A stretch of DNA of 64,000 nucleotides from Phytoactinopolyspora halotolerans (GCF_010550675.1 NZ_JAAGOA010000025.1:1-64000); one strand, 5' to 3'. Positions 50,179 to 59,427 are shown, counted from the stretch's first letter. Program-made: numbers and translations. Notes: a model not told the origin generated them from the sequence alone.

Positions 50179-51833
50179 CGAGCGTCGGCGGTCTCGATCG
50201 CGCGCAGGGCGAGGAACAGGTCCACCCGGTCCTCTGTACGCATCACGTCTCGGCCGCACAGCTCGGCGATCTTGGCGATCCGGTTGCGCAGCGTGTTGAC
50301 GTGGACGTGCAGCGCCTCGGCGGTCTGCGCCCAGTGCCCGTCGTGATCGAGGAATGCGCGCACCGTGGCTTCCAGCTCGCTGCCGCGCTCGTCGTCATGC
50401 CGACGGATCGGGCCGACGACGTTCCACGCGAACCGGCGCAGCGTCGCCGGATCCTGCAGTCCGAGCAGCATGTGGTACGTCCCCAGCGAGTCGAAGCTGG
50501 CCACCCGCGCGCCGGGTGGGCGGCGCCGCAGCACACGGCAGGTCTCCCGAGCCTGGTGCAGCGCCGTCCGCACTGTCCCCACCCCCGTGCCCACGGAGCC
50601 GAGCCCGACGGCCACCCCGGTGCCGGAGCCGTCGCCGAGCGATGTCGCCAGTCGTTTCGCCATGGCGGTCACGTCGTCGTCGGGCCCGCGCGCCGGCAGG
50701 ATGACCGCGACGTCCTGCGGACCACCGGCGACGACGGCCGGCGTCGCCTCGACGACGAAGAACTCCCGCACCGCCTCGACCAGATCCATCGGGGTCGTGT
50801 CCACCGAGCCCGGGTTCACCGAGCCTGGATCCACCGCGCCGGGGTACGACGGATTCGGGCTCGTTGACGCTGCGCTTACGGGATCGGCGACGGCGATCGC
50901 CCACGCGGTGAGCCAGCCCTCGGGGTCGATACCGAACCCTTCCAGCCGATCGGCGACCAACCGCTCATCGGTCGAGGTCGAGGAGACCATGTCGAGCAGT
51001 TCGCTGGAGAAGCGCATCTCGATCGCCTGGGCCAACTGCGTCCGCGCGAGCTCGAGGCTGACGAACTTGGCCGCCTGCTCCACGACGGCGCGCTGGCCGG
51101 CATCCAGCTGGTCCATCGCCGTCAGGCAGATCAGGGCAGCGTCCGCACCGCCCAGCGCTCCGCAGAGAAACACCGCGGCCGGTCCGCGCCGGTCAAAGCG
51201 GACGTCCAACGGTGGCGGATGCGCGGCGAGAGCCTCGGCGACCCGGCGACACTCGCGGTCGTCGAGCGCCGCACCGGCGAGATGTCGCCCCATCCGATCG
51301 ACGACGGCGGTCTCCAACTCTGGATGGTCGCGGCCGAGCACCTCGAGAACTCCGGCGACGCCGCCGCCTCGCGACACCGAGTCGGCGAGGGCGTCGCTGC
51401 GCCGGACGGTCCGGGTCAGCTCCTGCTGGCGCTGCTCGGCATAGGCGTCGGCCGCCGCCCGGGATAGCTCGGTGAACGGCACCGACACGGCCAGCTCCAG
51501 GAGGGCAACGTCGGCCGCACGACAGGCGTCGACAAGCTCGGCTGGCGTCGCCGGGGTCTGGGTGCGCAACCCGAACACGATCCCCGCACCGCCCGCCCGC
51601 TGGACGTGACCGACGAACTCGGCAGCCGATTCCGCGCCCTGAAACCAGAGGCCGTTGGTCATGACGAGCTCGCGCTCGCGCAGATACGGAGATGGATCGA
51701 GCAACTCCGTGTTGTGCACCCAGCGAACCGGCTCGTCGACCGCGCCCGGCGCGCCGCTGACCAGGAGCCGCAGCCGCAACGACCGATCGGCGACGAGCGA
51801 AGCGATAGTGAACACGGCTGTCACTCTATCCAT
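50151..51833 (-). CDS. PucR-family transcriptional regulator
   Basis: About 560 residues from ATG 51833. The N-terminal PucR domain is FTIASLVADRSLRLRLLVSG and HNTELLDPSPYLRERELVMT. The middle is a GAF/GGDEF-like region, with an Asn/Pro/Ser-rich repeat insert (PGAVDPGSVNPGSVDTTPM near 350). The C-terminal HTH is HDGHWAQTAEALHVHVNTLR then NRIAKIAELCGRD. PucR proteins control purine and nitrogen catabolism. It is convergent with the LacI gene but close to the NCS1/imidase/asparaginase operon, so it may be a second regulator of cyclic-amide use. The last codons lie inside a hairpin repeat. Confidence 0.85.
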   Translation of the reverse strand: MDRVTAVFTIASLVADRSLRLRLLVSGAPGAVDEPVRWVHNTELLDPSPYLRERELVMTNGLWFQGAESAAEFVGHVQRAGGAGIVFGLRTQTPATPAELVDACRAADVALLELAVSVPFTELSRAAADAYAEQRQQELTRTVRRSDALADSVSRGGGVAGVLEVLGRDHPELETAVVDRMGRHLAGAALDDRECRRVAEALAAHPPPLDVRFDRRGPAAVFLCGALGGADAALICLTAMDQLDAGQRAVVEQAAKFVSLELARTQLAQAIEMRFSSELLDMVSSTSTDERLVADRLEGFGIDPEGWLTAWAIAVADPVSAASTSPNPSYPGAVDPGSVNPGSVDTTPMDLVEAVREFFVVEATPAVVAGGPQDVAVILPARGPDDDVTAMAKRLATSLGDGSGTGVAVGLGSVGTGVGTVRTALHQARETCRVLRRRPPGARVASFDSLGTYHMLLGLQDPATLRRFAWNVVGPIRRHDDERGSELEATVRAFLDHDGHWAQTAEALHVHVNTLRNRIAKIAELCGRDVMRTEDRVDLFLALRAIETADARDHRGFRGL

Positions 51834-51892
51834 GGCATGTGTCGATCTACTGGATGTTCCTCTATTCGCGCCAGGCGTCGCTGCTGCTTCGC

Positions 51893-52077
51893 CCGCCATT
51901 CAACTCGGGGTGAACCTCGCCGGCCTCACAATCGCCGGGATCCTCACGCTGCTCGTGCAGCGCTCACTATGGTCCCGGATCGGCCTCAGGCTTCCGCCTG
52001 TCGCGCCGCCGACGCCGACCGCGACCGCAGCATCATCGACGCCAGCCGCCACCTCGGGCCACGCCACAGATTCCTAA
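51893..52077 (+). pseudogene. Diverged 3' fragment of a DUF389 gene
   Basis: From CCGCCATTCAACTCGGGG onward this stretch matches the 3' end of the DUF389 gene (42043 onward), with only about eight differences by eye over the first 90 bases. It reads AIQLGVNLAGLTIAGILTLL then VQRSLWSRIGLRLP, and ends HATDS with a stop at 52075-52077. There is no coding sequence for the rest of the protein upstream, where the PucR gene start abuts. The stretch is a duplicated, non-functional gene end, with a tail longer and more diverged than the parent's. Confidence 0.85.
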
Positions 52078-52207
52078 CCTGCCGACGCACGTCGGTCCAC
52101 TGAGCTGCTCAATCCCACATGAGGCGAAGAGCAGATCCAGGGCGACGTCCGGACGGTCCCGATGCTCAAGCCGAACTGTGGCAAGGCGTCCAGTACGCCA
52201 CCCCACT

Positions 52208-53161
52208 TCACCACCGGGTGACGAGCGGCGCGTCGGGTTCGCGCTGCCGCCAGGCTTCGGTGAGGCGGACGAGGCGGGCGGGCGCGGCGATGCCGAATAC
52301 CATTGCGACCTTGCCGCCCGCGGTCTCGAACGTCACCGTGCCGACGACCTGGTCGTCGACCACGAACAGGATGGCGGGAGCGCCGTTGACGAGCGCGTAG
52401 TGGACGGTGGGCATATCGCCGGCAAATCGCCGTCGCACGGATGCAGGGTTGAAGCCTGCCAGTGCGACAGCGGCGATGTGCCGCGGAGTGCCGTACCGCA
52501 GTAGCTTCTGGGTCAGGCCGGCGCCGTCGGAAATCGCGATCGCGTCGTCGGTGAGCAGCGCAACCAGCCGTTCGGTGCGGCCCGAGGAGGCAGCGGCGAG
52601 GAACTCCTCGACTATCCTGCGGGCGGAGACCGGGTCGACTTCGCCGCCGCCGCGGCGCGCGGCGGTGATGCGGCGCCGGGCCCGGTGGAGGTGCTGCTGG
52701 CTCGCGGACTCGGTGATGCCGAGGATCTCGGCGATCTCGGTGTGCCTATAGGAGAACGCTTCACGCAGGACGTAGACGGCCCGCTCGAGGGGCGACAGGC
52801 GCTCCATGAGCGTGAGCACGGCCAGTGAGACCGATTCGCGCCGCTCGAATGAGTCGGCCGGGCCGAGCATCGGGTCGCCGTCGAGCAGCGGTTCGGGCAG
52901 CCAGGCGCCGACGGTGCGTTCGCGGCGGGCCGACGCCGAGCGGAGCCGGTCGAGGCACAGGTTTGTGACGATCTTGGTCAGCCATGCTTCCGGTACCTTG
53001 ATCCGCTGCCGGTCGGCGGCCTGCCAGTGCAGGAACGCATCCTGCACGATGTCTTCGGCATCGGCGGCGGAGCTCAACATCCGGTACGCCAGCGAGGCCA
53101 GCCGGTTCCGGCTGGCCTCGAACAGGCTGGTGTCGAAGCCATCAGTGGCGGTGCTGTCCAC
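52208..53161 (-). CDS. SigJ-like ECF sigma factor with SnoaL-like C-terminus
   Basis: About 317 residues from GTG 53161 (an in-frame TTG at 53194 is also possible). Region 2 contains LFEASRNRLASLAYRMLSSA and DAEDIVQDAFLHWQA. Region 4 is LSPLERAVYVLREAFSYRHT then EIAEILGITESASQQHLHRA. A C-terminal NTF2/SnoaL-like domain (about 195-310; DPVSARRIVEEFLAAASSG, then PAILFVVDDQVVGTVTFET) marks the ECF41/SigJ type, in which this domain modulates activity. These factors often control an adjacent small redox gene; none is in the same orientation here. An MFS exporter gene lies just upstream (78 bases between stop and the alternative start). Confidence 0.87.
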   Translation of the reverse strand: MDSTATDGFDTSLFEASRNRLASLAYRMLSSAADAEDIVQDAFLHWQAADRQRIKVPEAWLTKIVTNLCLDRLRSASARRERTVGAWLPEPLLDGDPMLGPADSFERRESVSLAVLTLMERLSPLERAVYVLREAFSYRHTEIAEILGITESASQQHLHRARRRITAARRGGGEVDPVSARRIVEEFLAAASSGRTERLVALLTDDAIAISDGAGLTQKLLRYGTPRHIAAVALAGFNPASVRRRFAGDMPTVHYALVNGAPAILFVVDDQVVGTVTFETAGGKVAMVFGIAAPARLVRLTEAWRQREPDAPLVTRW

Positions 53162-53271
53162 GCGGATCACCCTATGGGCTGGGCTCCTCATCAACGATGA
53201 TTGCCGTCATCCGGAGCCAGGAGCGAGAACGCCGCCCGCAGACTCGGAAACGACAACAGGCACCCAGGCGA

Positions 53272-54870
53272 TCATCGGGCGGCGACGACCTCGGTGTCCT
53301 CTGCCTCGTTCGACGTGGCCGCGGGGACGCTGTTCTTCGGGCCGCGCAGGGCGATGTAGACGAACAGCACGGCCATAACGGCGACGCCTGCCCACATGGC
53401 CTGCTGCCAACCATCGATGTAGGACTGCCTTGCGGCGTCGACCAGGTCCTGCGCGCGTGAGCCCGCGCCGCCGGCGGCCTCGAGTGCGGTGGCGATGCCT
53501 TCCCGTGCGGGGCCCGCGGTCTCCTCGGGCATGCCGTCCAGCCGGTCGTCGATGGCGTTGCGGTAGCCGGCCGTCAGGATGGCGCCGAGCATGGCGATGC
53601 CGAGTGCGGTGCCGAATTCTCGGGTGACGTCGTTGAGGGCGGAGGCGACGCCTTGCTTCTCGCGCGGCAGGGAGAGGGTGATGGCCTCGGTGGAGGGCAC
53701 CATGGCCAGGCCCATGCCGAAGCCCATGACGACTATGCCGGGCAGGATCGACAGGTAACCACCGTCGACGGAGACCAGCAGGGCCATCAGCGCCAGGCCG
53801 ACGCCGGTCAGCACGATGCCTGCGGACATTGTCGAGCGGGGACCGGCCCGCACGGCCAGCCTGGGCGCAAGGCCGGAGGCCATCATCATCGCGACCGCCA
53901 TGGGCATGAGCGCCGCCGCGGACAGCAGCGCCGACCAGTCGACCACGGCTTGAAGGAACGGGAAGAGGACCACGAAAATGCCCGACTGGACACCGAAGAC
54001 CACGAGTAGCGTGATCGAGCCGCCGGCCAGGCCGCGGTCACGGAACAGGCGAACGTCCAGCAGCGAGGCGTCCCGGCGGCGCAGTTCCCAGGACACGAAA
54101 CCGGCTGCGGCGAGGAGGCCGACGGCGAGACTGACCAGGGTCGCGGTAGCGCTCCAGCCGCGCTCCGGTCCCTCCTGCAGGCAGAAGATGAGGGCGGCGA
54201 CGGCGACGATGGATATCAGTGCGCCGATGGTGTCGAAGGCGTGGCCGGAGCGCTCGCGGGAGTTGGGAACCGACGTCAGCGTCATGGCCATGGCTACGAC
54301 GATCAGCGCGATGGGCAGGGCGAACAGCCAGCGCCAGTCGGCGACGTCGACGAGAAGGGCAGAGAGGAACATGCCCAGGATGCCGCCACCTCCGGCGACG
54401 CCGGTCCACACGCCGATCGCCTTTCCACGCTGCTCCTCGGGGAAGGTGGAGGTGATGACGGCCAGGGTGATGGGCATGATCGTTGCTGCGCCGATACCGC
54501 TGGCCACGCGCGCGCCGATCAGCACCTCGGCGGTCGGGGCCAGGGCCGCCACCACGTTCGACACGCCGAAGACGGCCAGCCCGGCGATCAGCATGGGCTT
54601 GCGGCCCAGTCGGTCACCGATCGCGCCGAGCGGCAGCAGCAGTGCGGCCAGGGCGAGGGTGTAGATGTTGATGATCCACAGGACTGTGTCGTGCGAGGTG
54701 TCGAAGTCGACGGCCATCTGCGTCTGGGCGACGTTCAGCCCGGACACCGACGCGATGACAGCCATCAGCGCCATCGAGACGGCGATCAGGATCACGCGCA
54801 ATTGACGCGCAGCCGGCGCGCCCTCGCGGCTCCCGTCCGCGGGTGCCGCCTGTGCAGAGTTCGTACTCAT
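53272..54870 (-). CDS. MFS multidrug exporter, DHA2 (14-span) type
   Basis: 532 residues. About fourteen spans; the loop-2/3 motif GAIGDRLGRKPMLIAGLAVF and the motif-C-like segment GAVGG-type VWTGVAGGGGILGMFLSALL are of the DHA2 family (EmrB/QacA). FALPIALIVVAMAMTLTSVP and VDGGYLSILPGIVVMGFGMG are also family-like. It is presumed to extrude drugs or dyes with protons. A short possible leader ORF (54900-55031) begins 30 bases upstream and ends before it. The neighbouring SigJ-like gene may be co-transcribed. Confidence 0.87.
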   Translation of the reverse strand: MSTNSAQAAPADGSREGAPAARQLRVILIAVSMALMAVIASVSGLNVAQTQMAVDFDTSHDTVLWIINIYTLALAALLLPLGAIGDRLGRKPMLIAGLAVFGVSNVVAALAPTAEVLIGARVASGIGAATIMPITLAVITSTFPEEQRGKAIGVWTGVAGGGGILGMFLSALLVDVADWRWLFALPIALIVVAMAMTLTSVPNSRERSGHAFDTIGALISIVAVAALIFCLQEGPERGWSATATLVSLAVGLLAAAGFVSWELRRRDASLLDVRLFRDRGLAGGSITLLVVFGVQSGIFVVLFPFLQAVVDWSALLSAAALMPMAVAMMMASGLAPRLAVRAGPRSTMSAGIVLTGVGLALMALLVSVDGGYLSILPGIVVMGFGMGLAMVPSTEAITLSLPREKQGVASALNDVTREFGTALGIAMLGAILTAGYRNAIDDRLDGMPEETAGPAREGIATALEAAGGAGSRAQDLVDAARQSYIDGWQQAMWAGVAVMAVLFVYIALRGPKNSVPAATSNEAEDTEVVAAR

Positions 54871-54899
54871 GGATTCCTCTTAAGAAAGGGCATGCACAA

Positions 54900-55031
54900 T
54901 CAGCCCGGAGCAGGACCGGTTGCCGTGTGCATGGGCGGTGAGATGGGGACCTGCGTCTGAATGGTGACCGCGAGGATGCGACGTGCCACGAACGTGCCGC
55001 CGGTGCTGAAGGCGTCGATGCGGTGCTTCAT
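54900..55031 (-). CDS. Possible 43-residue leader peptide of the exporter gene
   Basis: ATG (55029-55031) preceded by CAGGAG, ending TGA 29 bases before the MFS exporter start on the same strand. The product (MKHRIDAFSTGGTFVARRIL, then AVTIQTQVPISPPMHTATGP) has no family resemblance. Its position, good ribosome site and length suggest a regulatory leader peptide, or it may be chance. Confidence is low. Confidence 0.35.
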   Translation of the reverse strand: MKHRIDAFSTGGTFVARRILAVTIQTQVPISPPMHTATGPAPG

Positions 55032-55640
55032 ACGTTGCTCCTGTCGGTTCCTCGCTCTCGGTGAATTGAGCGGAACTGCGCCTCGATTGCTGACAGGAAG
55101 CGTGTGTGGCATGAGTCACAGAGCGACGGGAGCGCTGACCAACGATGCTCGCGACGCCGCGGCTAGGTGGGTGTAGGCCGAGCTGAGCGACGTGATCTGA
55201 TGCCGATCACCGTCGGCATCGACCGTCATGCTCGCCATGCGGAAGATTCCCGTTGGCTAACTCGCCGAACTCGTCGCATCACATCCGCACAACTGGTCGT
55301 GCCGAACATTGGCCGTGTCGAGGCCGTCCGTGGCATGTCACAAATCACCGAGCCACTTCGTCTCACATGTCGCAGACACCACGGGAAGACCGAACGCGTC
55401 TCCAGGGAAGGTGCGAACTTGATGGACCCTGCTGAGCTCCTGCCGATCGTCGTTGCTGGTCGGCGCGCTGGCGCAATCCGGAGGACTTTCGTCCACCTCG
55501 CGCTGGGACGCGAGGGCTCCCGCTGCGCGGGCACGACGCTCACGCGTGTCGAGCGCTGCTCATCGCCACCGCGCTGATCGCCTTGTCCATCGGGCTCATC
55601 CGCGTCGCCTGACTCTGGCCCACGACGATCGACGGAGGAA
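55032..55640. other. 609-base interval without a supported gene
   Basis: No reading frame here looks like a protein family. A short plus-strand run near 55555-55612 reads LLIATALIALSIGLIRVA and a stop, which looks like the end of a membrane helix and could be debris of a lost gene. The 3' part holds the promoter and ribosome site (GGAGGA) of the NmrA-like gene. Confidence 0.4.
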
Positions 55641-56480
55641 ATGAAGATGATCTTGGTGACCGGTGCAACCGGAAATGTGGGGTCGGAGCTGGTTCGTGCG
55701 CTGTCCGAGGCCGGCAAGCAGGTGCGCGCGCTTACGCACAGCCCGACGGATGCCTCCGTAGTGCCCCCCGGCGTCGAAGTCGTGACCGGTGATCTGAACC
55801 GGGCGCAGAGCCTGACCGCCGCTCTGACCGGGGTCGACCGGATCTTCCTGCTGCCCGGCTACCAGGACATGCCCGGCATGCTGACGCTGGCCCGGCGGAC
55901 CGGAGTACGGCAGGTCGTGCTGCTTTCCGGAGGCTCCGCCGCACTCGCGGACCTCAACAATGCGGTGTCCCGCTACATGACCCTCGCCGAGCAAGCCGTG
56001 CGCGAGTCCGGGATGCCGTGGACCCTCCTCCGGCCGCGGGCCTTCATGTCCAACGCCCTGCGCTGGCGGCCGCAACTCGCGGCCGGCGACGCGATACGCG
56101 TGCCGTTCGCCGACGTCCCGGCCGCCGTCATCGACCCGTACGACATCGCGGCCGTTGCGGCCCAGGCACTGATCACCGACGACCACGAAGGCCGGATCCA
56201 CGAACTGACCGGACCACAGCCCCTCCTGCCCGCCGACCAGGTCGCCGTGCTCGCCTACGTACTCGGACGCGACCTTCGCTGCCAGGGCCTGACAGACGCC
56301 CAGGCACGAGAGGAGATGAGCCGGACGATGCCCCCCGAGTACGTCGACGCGTTCATCGACTTCTACGCCGAAGGCACTCTCGACGAATCAACAGTGTTCC
56401 CCACCGTCCGGGAGGTCACCGGGCACGAGCCGCGCACCTTCGAGCAATGGGCCCGAATCCACGCCCGCGCATTCCATTGA
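55641..56480 (+). CDS. NmrA-like NAD(P)-binding protein
   Basis: 279 residues behind GGAGGA. N-terminal ILVTGATGNVGSELVRALSE (G-x-x-G-x-x-G), then KQVRALTHSPTDASVVPPGV, GVDRIFLLPGYQDMP, GVRQVVLLSGGSAALADLNN and WTLLRPRAFMSNALRW are typical of atypical SDR/NmrA proteins that act as quinone reductases or redox sensors. The C-terminal part has helices of the substrate lobe (GLTDAQAREEMSRTMPPEYV). Either of two adjacent Met codons may be the start. No operon partner. Confidence 0.85.
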   Translation: MKMILVTGATGNVGSELVRALSEAGKQVRALTHSPTDASVVPPGVEVVTGDLNRAQSLTAALTGVDRIFLLPGYQDMPGMLTLARRTGVRQVVLLSGGSAALADLNNAVSRYMTLAEQAVRESGMPWTLLRPRAFMSNALRWRPQLAAGDAIRVPFADVPAAVIDPYDIAAVAAQALITDDHEGRIHELTGPQPLLPADQVAVLAYVLGRDLRCQGLTDAQAREEMSRTMPPEYVDAFIDFYAEGTLDESTVFPTVREVTGHEPRTFEQWARIHARAFH

Positions 56481-56764
56481 GCGCTTCGACATCACAGACC
56501 CGATCGCAGAGTTCGCTGACAGGACTTCGGCGGGGTTGCGGACGGTGTCGAGTTCACGCTGGGCGGCGTCTTGGTGAAGGAGGTCGGCCGGGTTGTGGTC
56601 GGCCTCCTCGGCGGTATGGAGGGCTTACCGTCGTCGCCCTATGTGAGCAACGAGCCGGCAGTCGGGCTGCCCCCCGGTCCAGGGCGTCGCGGCGGCGATC
56701 CTCGCCGTACCGCTGGCCGAACGGATGTGTCGACGCCTGGGGATCCCGACGTCGCACGGGACGC
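56481..56764. other. 284-base interval without a supported gene
   Basis: Neither strand shows a convincing protein. The plus strand reads GGVLVKEVGRVVVGLLGG and then degenerates; no family was recognised and no symmetric element of note was seen. It separates the convergent ends of the NmrA-like gene and the DUF2993-like gene. Confidence 0.4.
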
Positions 56765-57451
56765 CTACGACGACGAGTCGAGGTTGAGCGACACGCCGTC
56801 GCCGGTGACGGTGAGCTGCTGCGCGCGCAGGCCGAGCGGCAGACCGGAGAGATCGGAGATCCGGTACGTCCCGGCTTGGTCGATCTCCACGTCGAGACCG
56901 GGCAGTTGCTCGCCGACGTCCACCTCATCGATCTCAGCGATGACCGAGTCGCCGTCCAGCCCTGGGGTGACCACGAGCGTCGCCGCTCCCTCCGGCTGCG
57001 CACGCACCTCCAGCTGCTCGGTCTCAGGCAACGGAATGACCTCGACGTCGACGAGTTGGCCGGGGAGAGCGTCGACGATGGCCTGTTCGAGGCCCTCGGA
57101 TGGGACGTCGACGTCCATGACGGCGCTGGCGGCCGAGATGTCGTTTCCGCCGAGCCAGCGGGCATCGGTCAGCTCCGCGTGCGCGCTGGCACCGGTCATC
57201 GATCTGTAGCTGAGCCCTTGCGCGTCGATCTCCACGGTGGCCAGCTCGCGGTTGATGAGGCGCGGAATGACCGGGCTGGTTCCGAGCGAGACCTCGGCCG
57301 TGCCGCCCCACTCGTCGGCCACGAACGCGGCGATACGGTCCTTCACGACGGCGCGGGCGAGCAGTTCTGCACCGACGGCGAGGGCCGCCAGGACAAGCAG
57401 GACAACCAACCACACCCATGCGCGCGAACGCCGCCGTCGAGACCGTGCCAT
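56765..57451 (-). CDS. DUF2993 (LmeA-like) secreted/anchored protein
   Basis: About 228 residues from ATG 57451. A basic stretch (ARSRRRRSRAWVW) and one hydrophobic segment (LVVLLVLAALAVGAELLAR) form an N-terminal anchor. The rest is a beta-rich lipid-binding-like fold: VSLGTSPVIPRLINRELATV, ITIDAQGL-like EIDAQGLSYRSMTGASAHAE, LVDVEVIPLPETEQLEVRAQ and QLTVTGDGVSLNLDSSS at the end. DUF2993/LmeA proteins of actinobacteria act in the cell envelope. The long upstream frame into the dispersed hairpin is not supported. Confidence 0.8.
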   Translation of the reverse strand: MARSRRRRSRAWVWLVVLLVLAALAVGAELLARAVVKDRIAAFVADEWGGTAEVSLGTSPVIPRLINRELATVEIDAQGLSYRSMTGASAHAELTDARWLGGNDISAASAVMDVDVPSEGLEQAIVDALPGQLVDVEVIPLPETEQLEVRAQPEGAATLVVTPGLDGDSVIAEIDEVDVGEQLPGLDVEIDQAGTYRISDLSGLPLGLRAQQLTVTGDGVSLNLDSSS

Positions 57452-57524
57452 GTGTGCACAATACGGGCGCCGCCATCGGCAGCACCGACCCAGCCCACAC
57501 TCCCCACCCTTCTCCCCCACCCCC

Positions 57525-57575
57525 ATGATCATGAACACTTGCCGTGCTATGTGAACGGATACTGTTCATGATCAT
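57525..57575. repeat. Dispersed hairpin element, copy 2
   Basis: Arms ATGATCATGAACA (57525-57537) and TGTTCATGATCAT (57563-57575) are identical to those at 32866-32916. The 25-base spacer has the same CCGTGCTATG core but differs elsewhere. It lies in the gap between the divergent DUF2993-like gene and the DUF4287-like gene, so a terminator function is less obvious for this copy. Confidence 0.85.
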
Positions 57576-57785
57576 GACCCAGGGTGCGCGTTGCGGCGTC
57601 CGGATACCACGCATAACCTGGTGTCGGCGGTGTTCCACGCCTCACCTCCTCTCTCCGGTGCTCACGCCACCGGCTCCGTGGAGGCAAAGGGGACCACGAG
57701 TTCTCGGGACACAGGTGAGCATGCCCCATCCGGCGGGGTGACGAGAGCGTGAGTCTCGTAGCCGCGCCGTGAACAGGAGCATGTG

Positions 57786-58487
57786 ATGACCAAGCAGAAG
57801 TCGTTCAAGACCCGAGTCCGCACTCGGATGGAGAAGACCGGCGAAAGTTACGCCGCCGCGCGTCGCCAGCTGCTCAGCAAGAACGACGAGGCGCCGAGTG
57901 AGCCGGCCGCCGAGGTTGCTCCGCCCGAACAGAACGGCGCCGTTCGAGCCCTACAACAGTCCGAGCAGTCGGCGCTGGAGCGCACCGGACGCGGCTGGGA
58001 CCAGTGGTTCGCGCTCCTCGATGAGTGGAACGCCACTGCACGGGCGCACGCCGAGATCGCTCGGTGGCTCATCGAGGATCACGACGTGCCCGGCTGGTGG
58101 GCGCAGAGCATCACCGTCGCGTATGAACAGGCACGAGGCATGCGCGCGCCCGGGCAGCGCAGCAACGGGACCTTTTCCGCGACGGCCAGCAAGACCGTCG
58201 GCGTGCCCGTTGAGCGCCTGTTCGACGCCTTCAATGACGCCGTGCTCCGGGAGAAGTGGCTGCCGGGCGCAGCGCTGCACGTCCGTACCGCGACCGCACC
58301 GAAGACATTCCGGGCGGATTGGGCCGACGACGGGACCCGGATCGTCGCCGGGTTCACCGCGAAGGGCGACGCCAAGTCCTCCGTCGGCCTCGAACACGAG
58401 AAGCTGCCAGACGCCGAGGCGGCGGCCGAGATGAAGGCCTATTGGCGGGACCACTTCGGCGCCCTCAAGCAGCTCCTCGAGGCGTAA
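57786..58487 (+). CDS. DUF4287 / SRPBCC two-domain protein
   Basis: 233 residues from ATG 57786 (an overlapping GTG three bases earlier is an alternative). Residues about 1-35 (KSFKTRVRTRMEKTGESYAA then ARRQLLSK) plus a second segment (about 60-125; LERTGRGWDQWFALLDEWNA then HDVPGWWAQSITVAYEQARG) match DUF4287, found in actinobacteria. Residues about 128-228 are an SRPBCC/AHSA1-type domain (SKTVGVPVERLFDAFNDAVL, AGFTAKGDAKSSVGLEHEKL). The family is thought to bind hydrophobic ligands; function unknown. Monocistronic. Confidence 0.82.
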   Translation: MTKQKSFKTRVRTRMEKTGESYAAARRQLLSKNDEAPSEPAAEVAPPEQNGAVRALQQSEQSALERTGRGWDQWFALLDEWNATARAHAEIARWLIEDHDVPGWWAQSITVAYEQARGMRAPGQRSNGTFSATASKTVGVPVERLFDAFNDAVLREKWLPGAALHVRTATAPKTFRADWADDGTRIVAGFTAKGDAKSSVGLEHEKLPDAEAAAEMKAYWRDHFGALKQLLEA

Positions 58488-58521
58488 CGGTTCGGCGTGA
58501 CCGGGTGGGCACAGCGCCCGC

Positions 58522-59427
58522 TCAGTCGACGAGGACGGTGCGGGCGCTGTGCACGGTGAAGGTTTCCGCTGCCGTGTAGACGAGGGGTTCGATATCCGTG
58601 ATCGGCGGGTTCCCGTCGACGTACAGGGTGACCTCCCAGGTCGCGGTCAGATCGACGTGGCCATCGCCTGACCTTGTGTACACGGCGTGTACGGGGTAGT
58701 GGCCGGGATTCGTGATCGGATCGGTGCCGTCATATCCATAACCGGGGCCTGTACCGCCAGAGCCGTTGCTCCACGACCACGCATACGACGGCTCGGCTTC
58801 GACACTCCCCGGAAGCGGATTCTCGATATCGAAACCGACCGTCCCTGGATCTTCGGTAGAAGCGATCACGGGCAGATTCACTACGGCATTCACCGCCGGG
58901 GCGACGTCGATCTCTGGCTCGGTGATCTGCTTATAGTGCTCCTCCAGAATTGAGACGACCTCCGCTTCGACGTTGGCGAGAGGTATCGGTTCTGCGCCTT
59001 GCCCCGCGGTCTGGCAGACACGATCCCGGCCCGGCCACGGCTCCCACGGATCGCTTTCGCTCTCCCTCCGATAGACGCGCACGTAGAGGCCGTACTCGCC
59101 GTCCTCTTCGCAGATAGCCTCGGCACACATGACATTTCCGGGAAGATCGGACTCGTTTGTCCGACAGCGGACGACGTAGCGCACCATCCACACCACGCCG
59201 TCCTCATCGATCGCCTCGCCACCCTGAGGCAGCGGCGTATCCGGGTAGAACGTCCGTGTGTTGCTGTCGTAGATGTATCCGACACCTTGACTATCCACCT
59301 CCGGCGTCGGCGGCGAAGGCGGGCACTCGCCACCCCACACGCCACAAGAGTGCGCAGGAACCACCATAACTGTGAAGTAGAGCATCAATACGATTGCACC
59401 TGAAAGGGAGATAAACTTCCGGCTCAC
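58522..59427 (-). CDS. Secreted PKD-like protein of unknown function
   Basis: 301 residues from a GTG that overlaps the previous gene's stop (GTGA). The signal peptide is RKFISLSGAIVLMLYFTVMV then VPAHSCGVWGGECPPSPP. The exported part is acidic and Cys-bearing (VVRCRTNESDLPGNVMCAEA). It ends in a PKD-like beta sandwich with YAWSWSNGSGG and TYSEEGTY-like GHYPVHAVYTRSGDGHVDLT then ATWEVTLYVDG. Coupled to a lipoprotein gene, it probably forms a cell-surface pair. Such pairs are common in actinobacteria without known role. Confidence 0.75.
   Translation of the reverse strand: MSRKFISLSGAIVLMLYFTVMVVPAHSCGVWGGECPPSPPTPEVDSQGVGYIYDSNTRTFYPDTPLPQGGEAIDEDGVVWMVRYVVRCRTNESDLPGNVMCAEAICEEDGEYGLYVRVYRRESESDPWEPWPGRDRVCQTAGQGAEPIPLANVEAEVVSILEEHYKQITEPEIDVAPAVNAVVNLPVIASTEDPGTVGFDIENPLPGSVEAEPSYAWSWSNGSGGTGPGYGYDGTDPITNPGHYPVHAVYTRSGDGHVDLTATWEVTLYVDGNPPITDIEPLVYTAAETFTVHSARTVLVD

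Noticed and set aside
57483..57538. N-terminal extension of the DUF2993-like protein starting at 57538.
   Set aside because: The extension would be encoded by the dispersed hairpin and is unlike the family; the ATG at 57451 gives a normal basic, membrane-anchored N-terminus.
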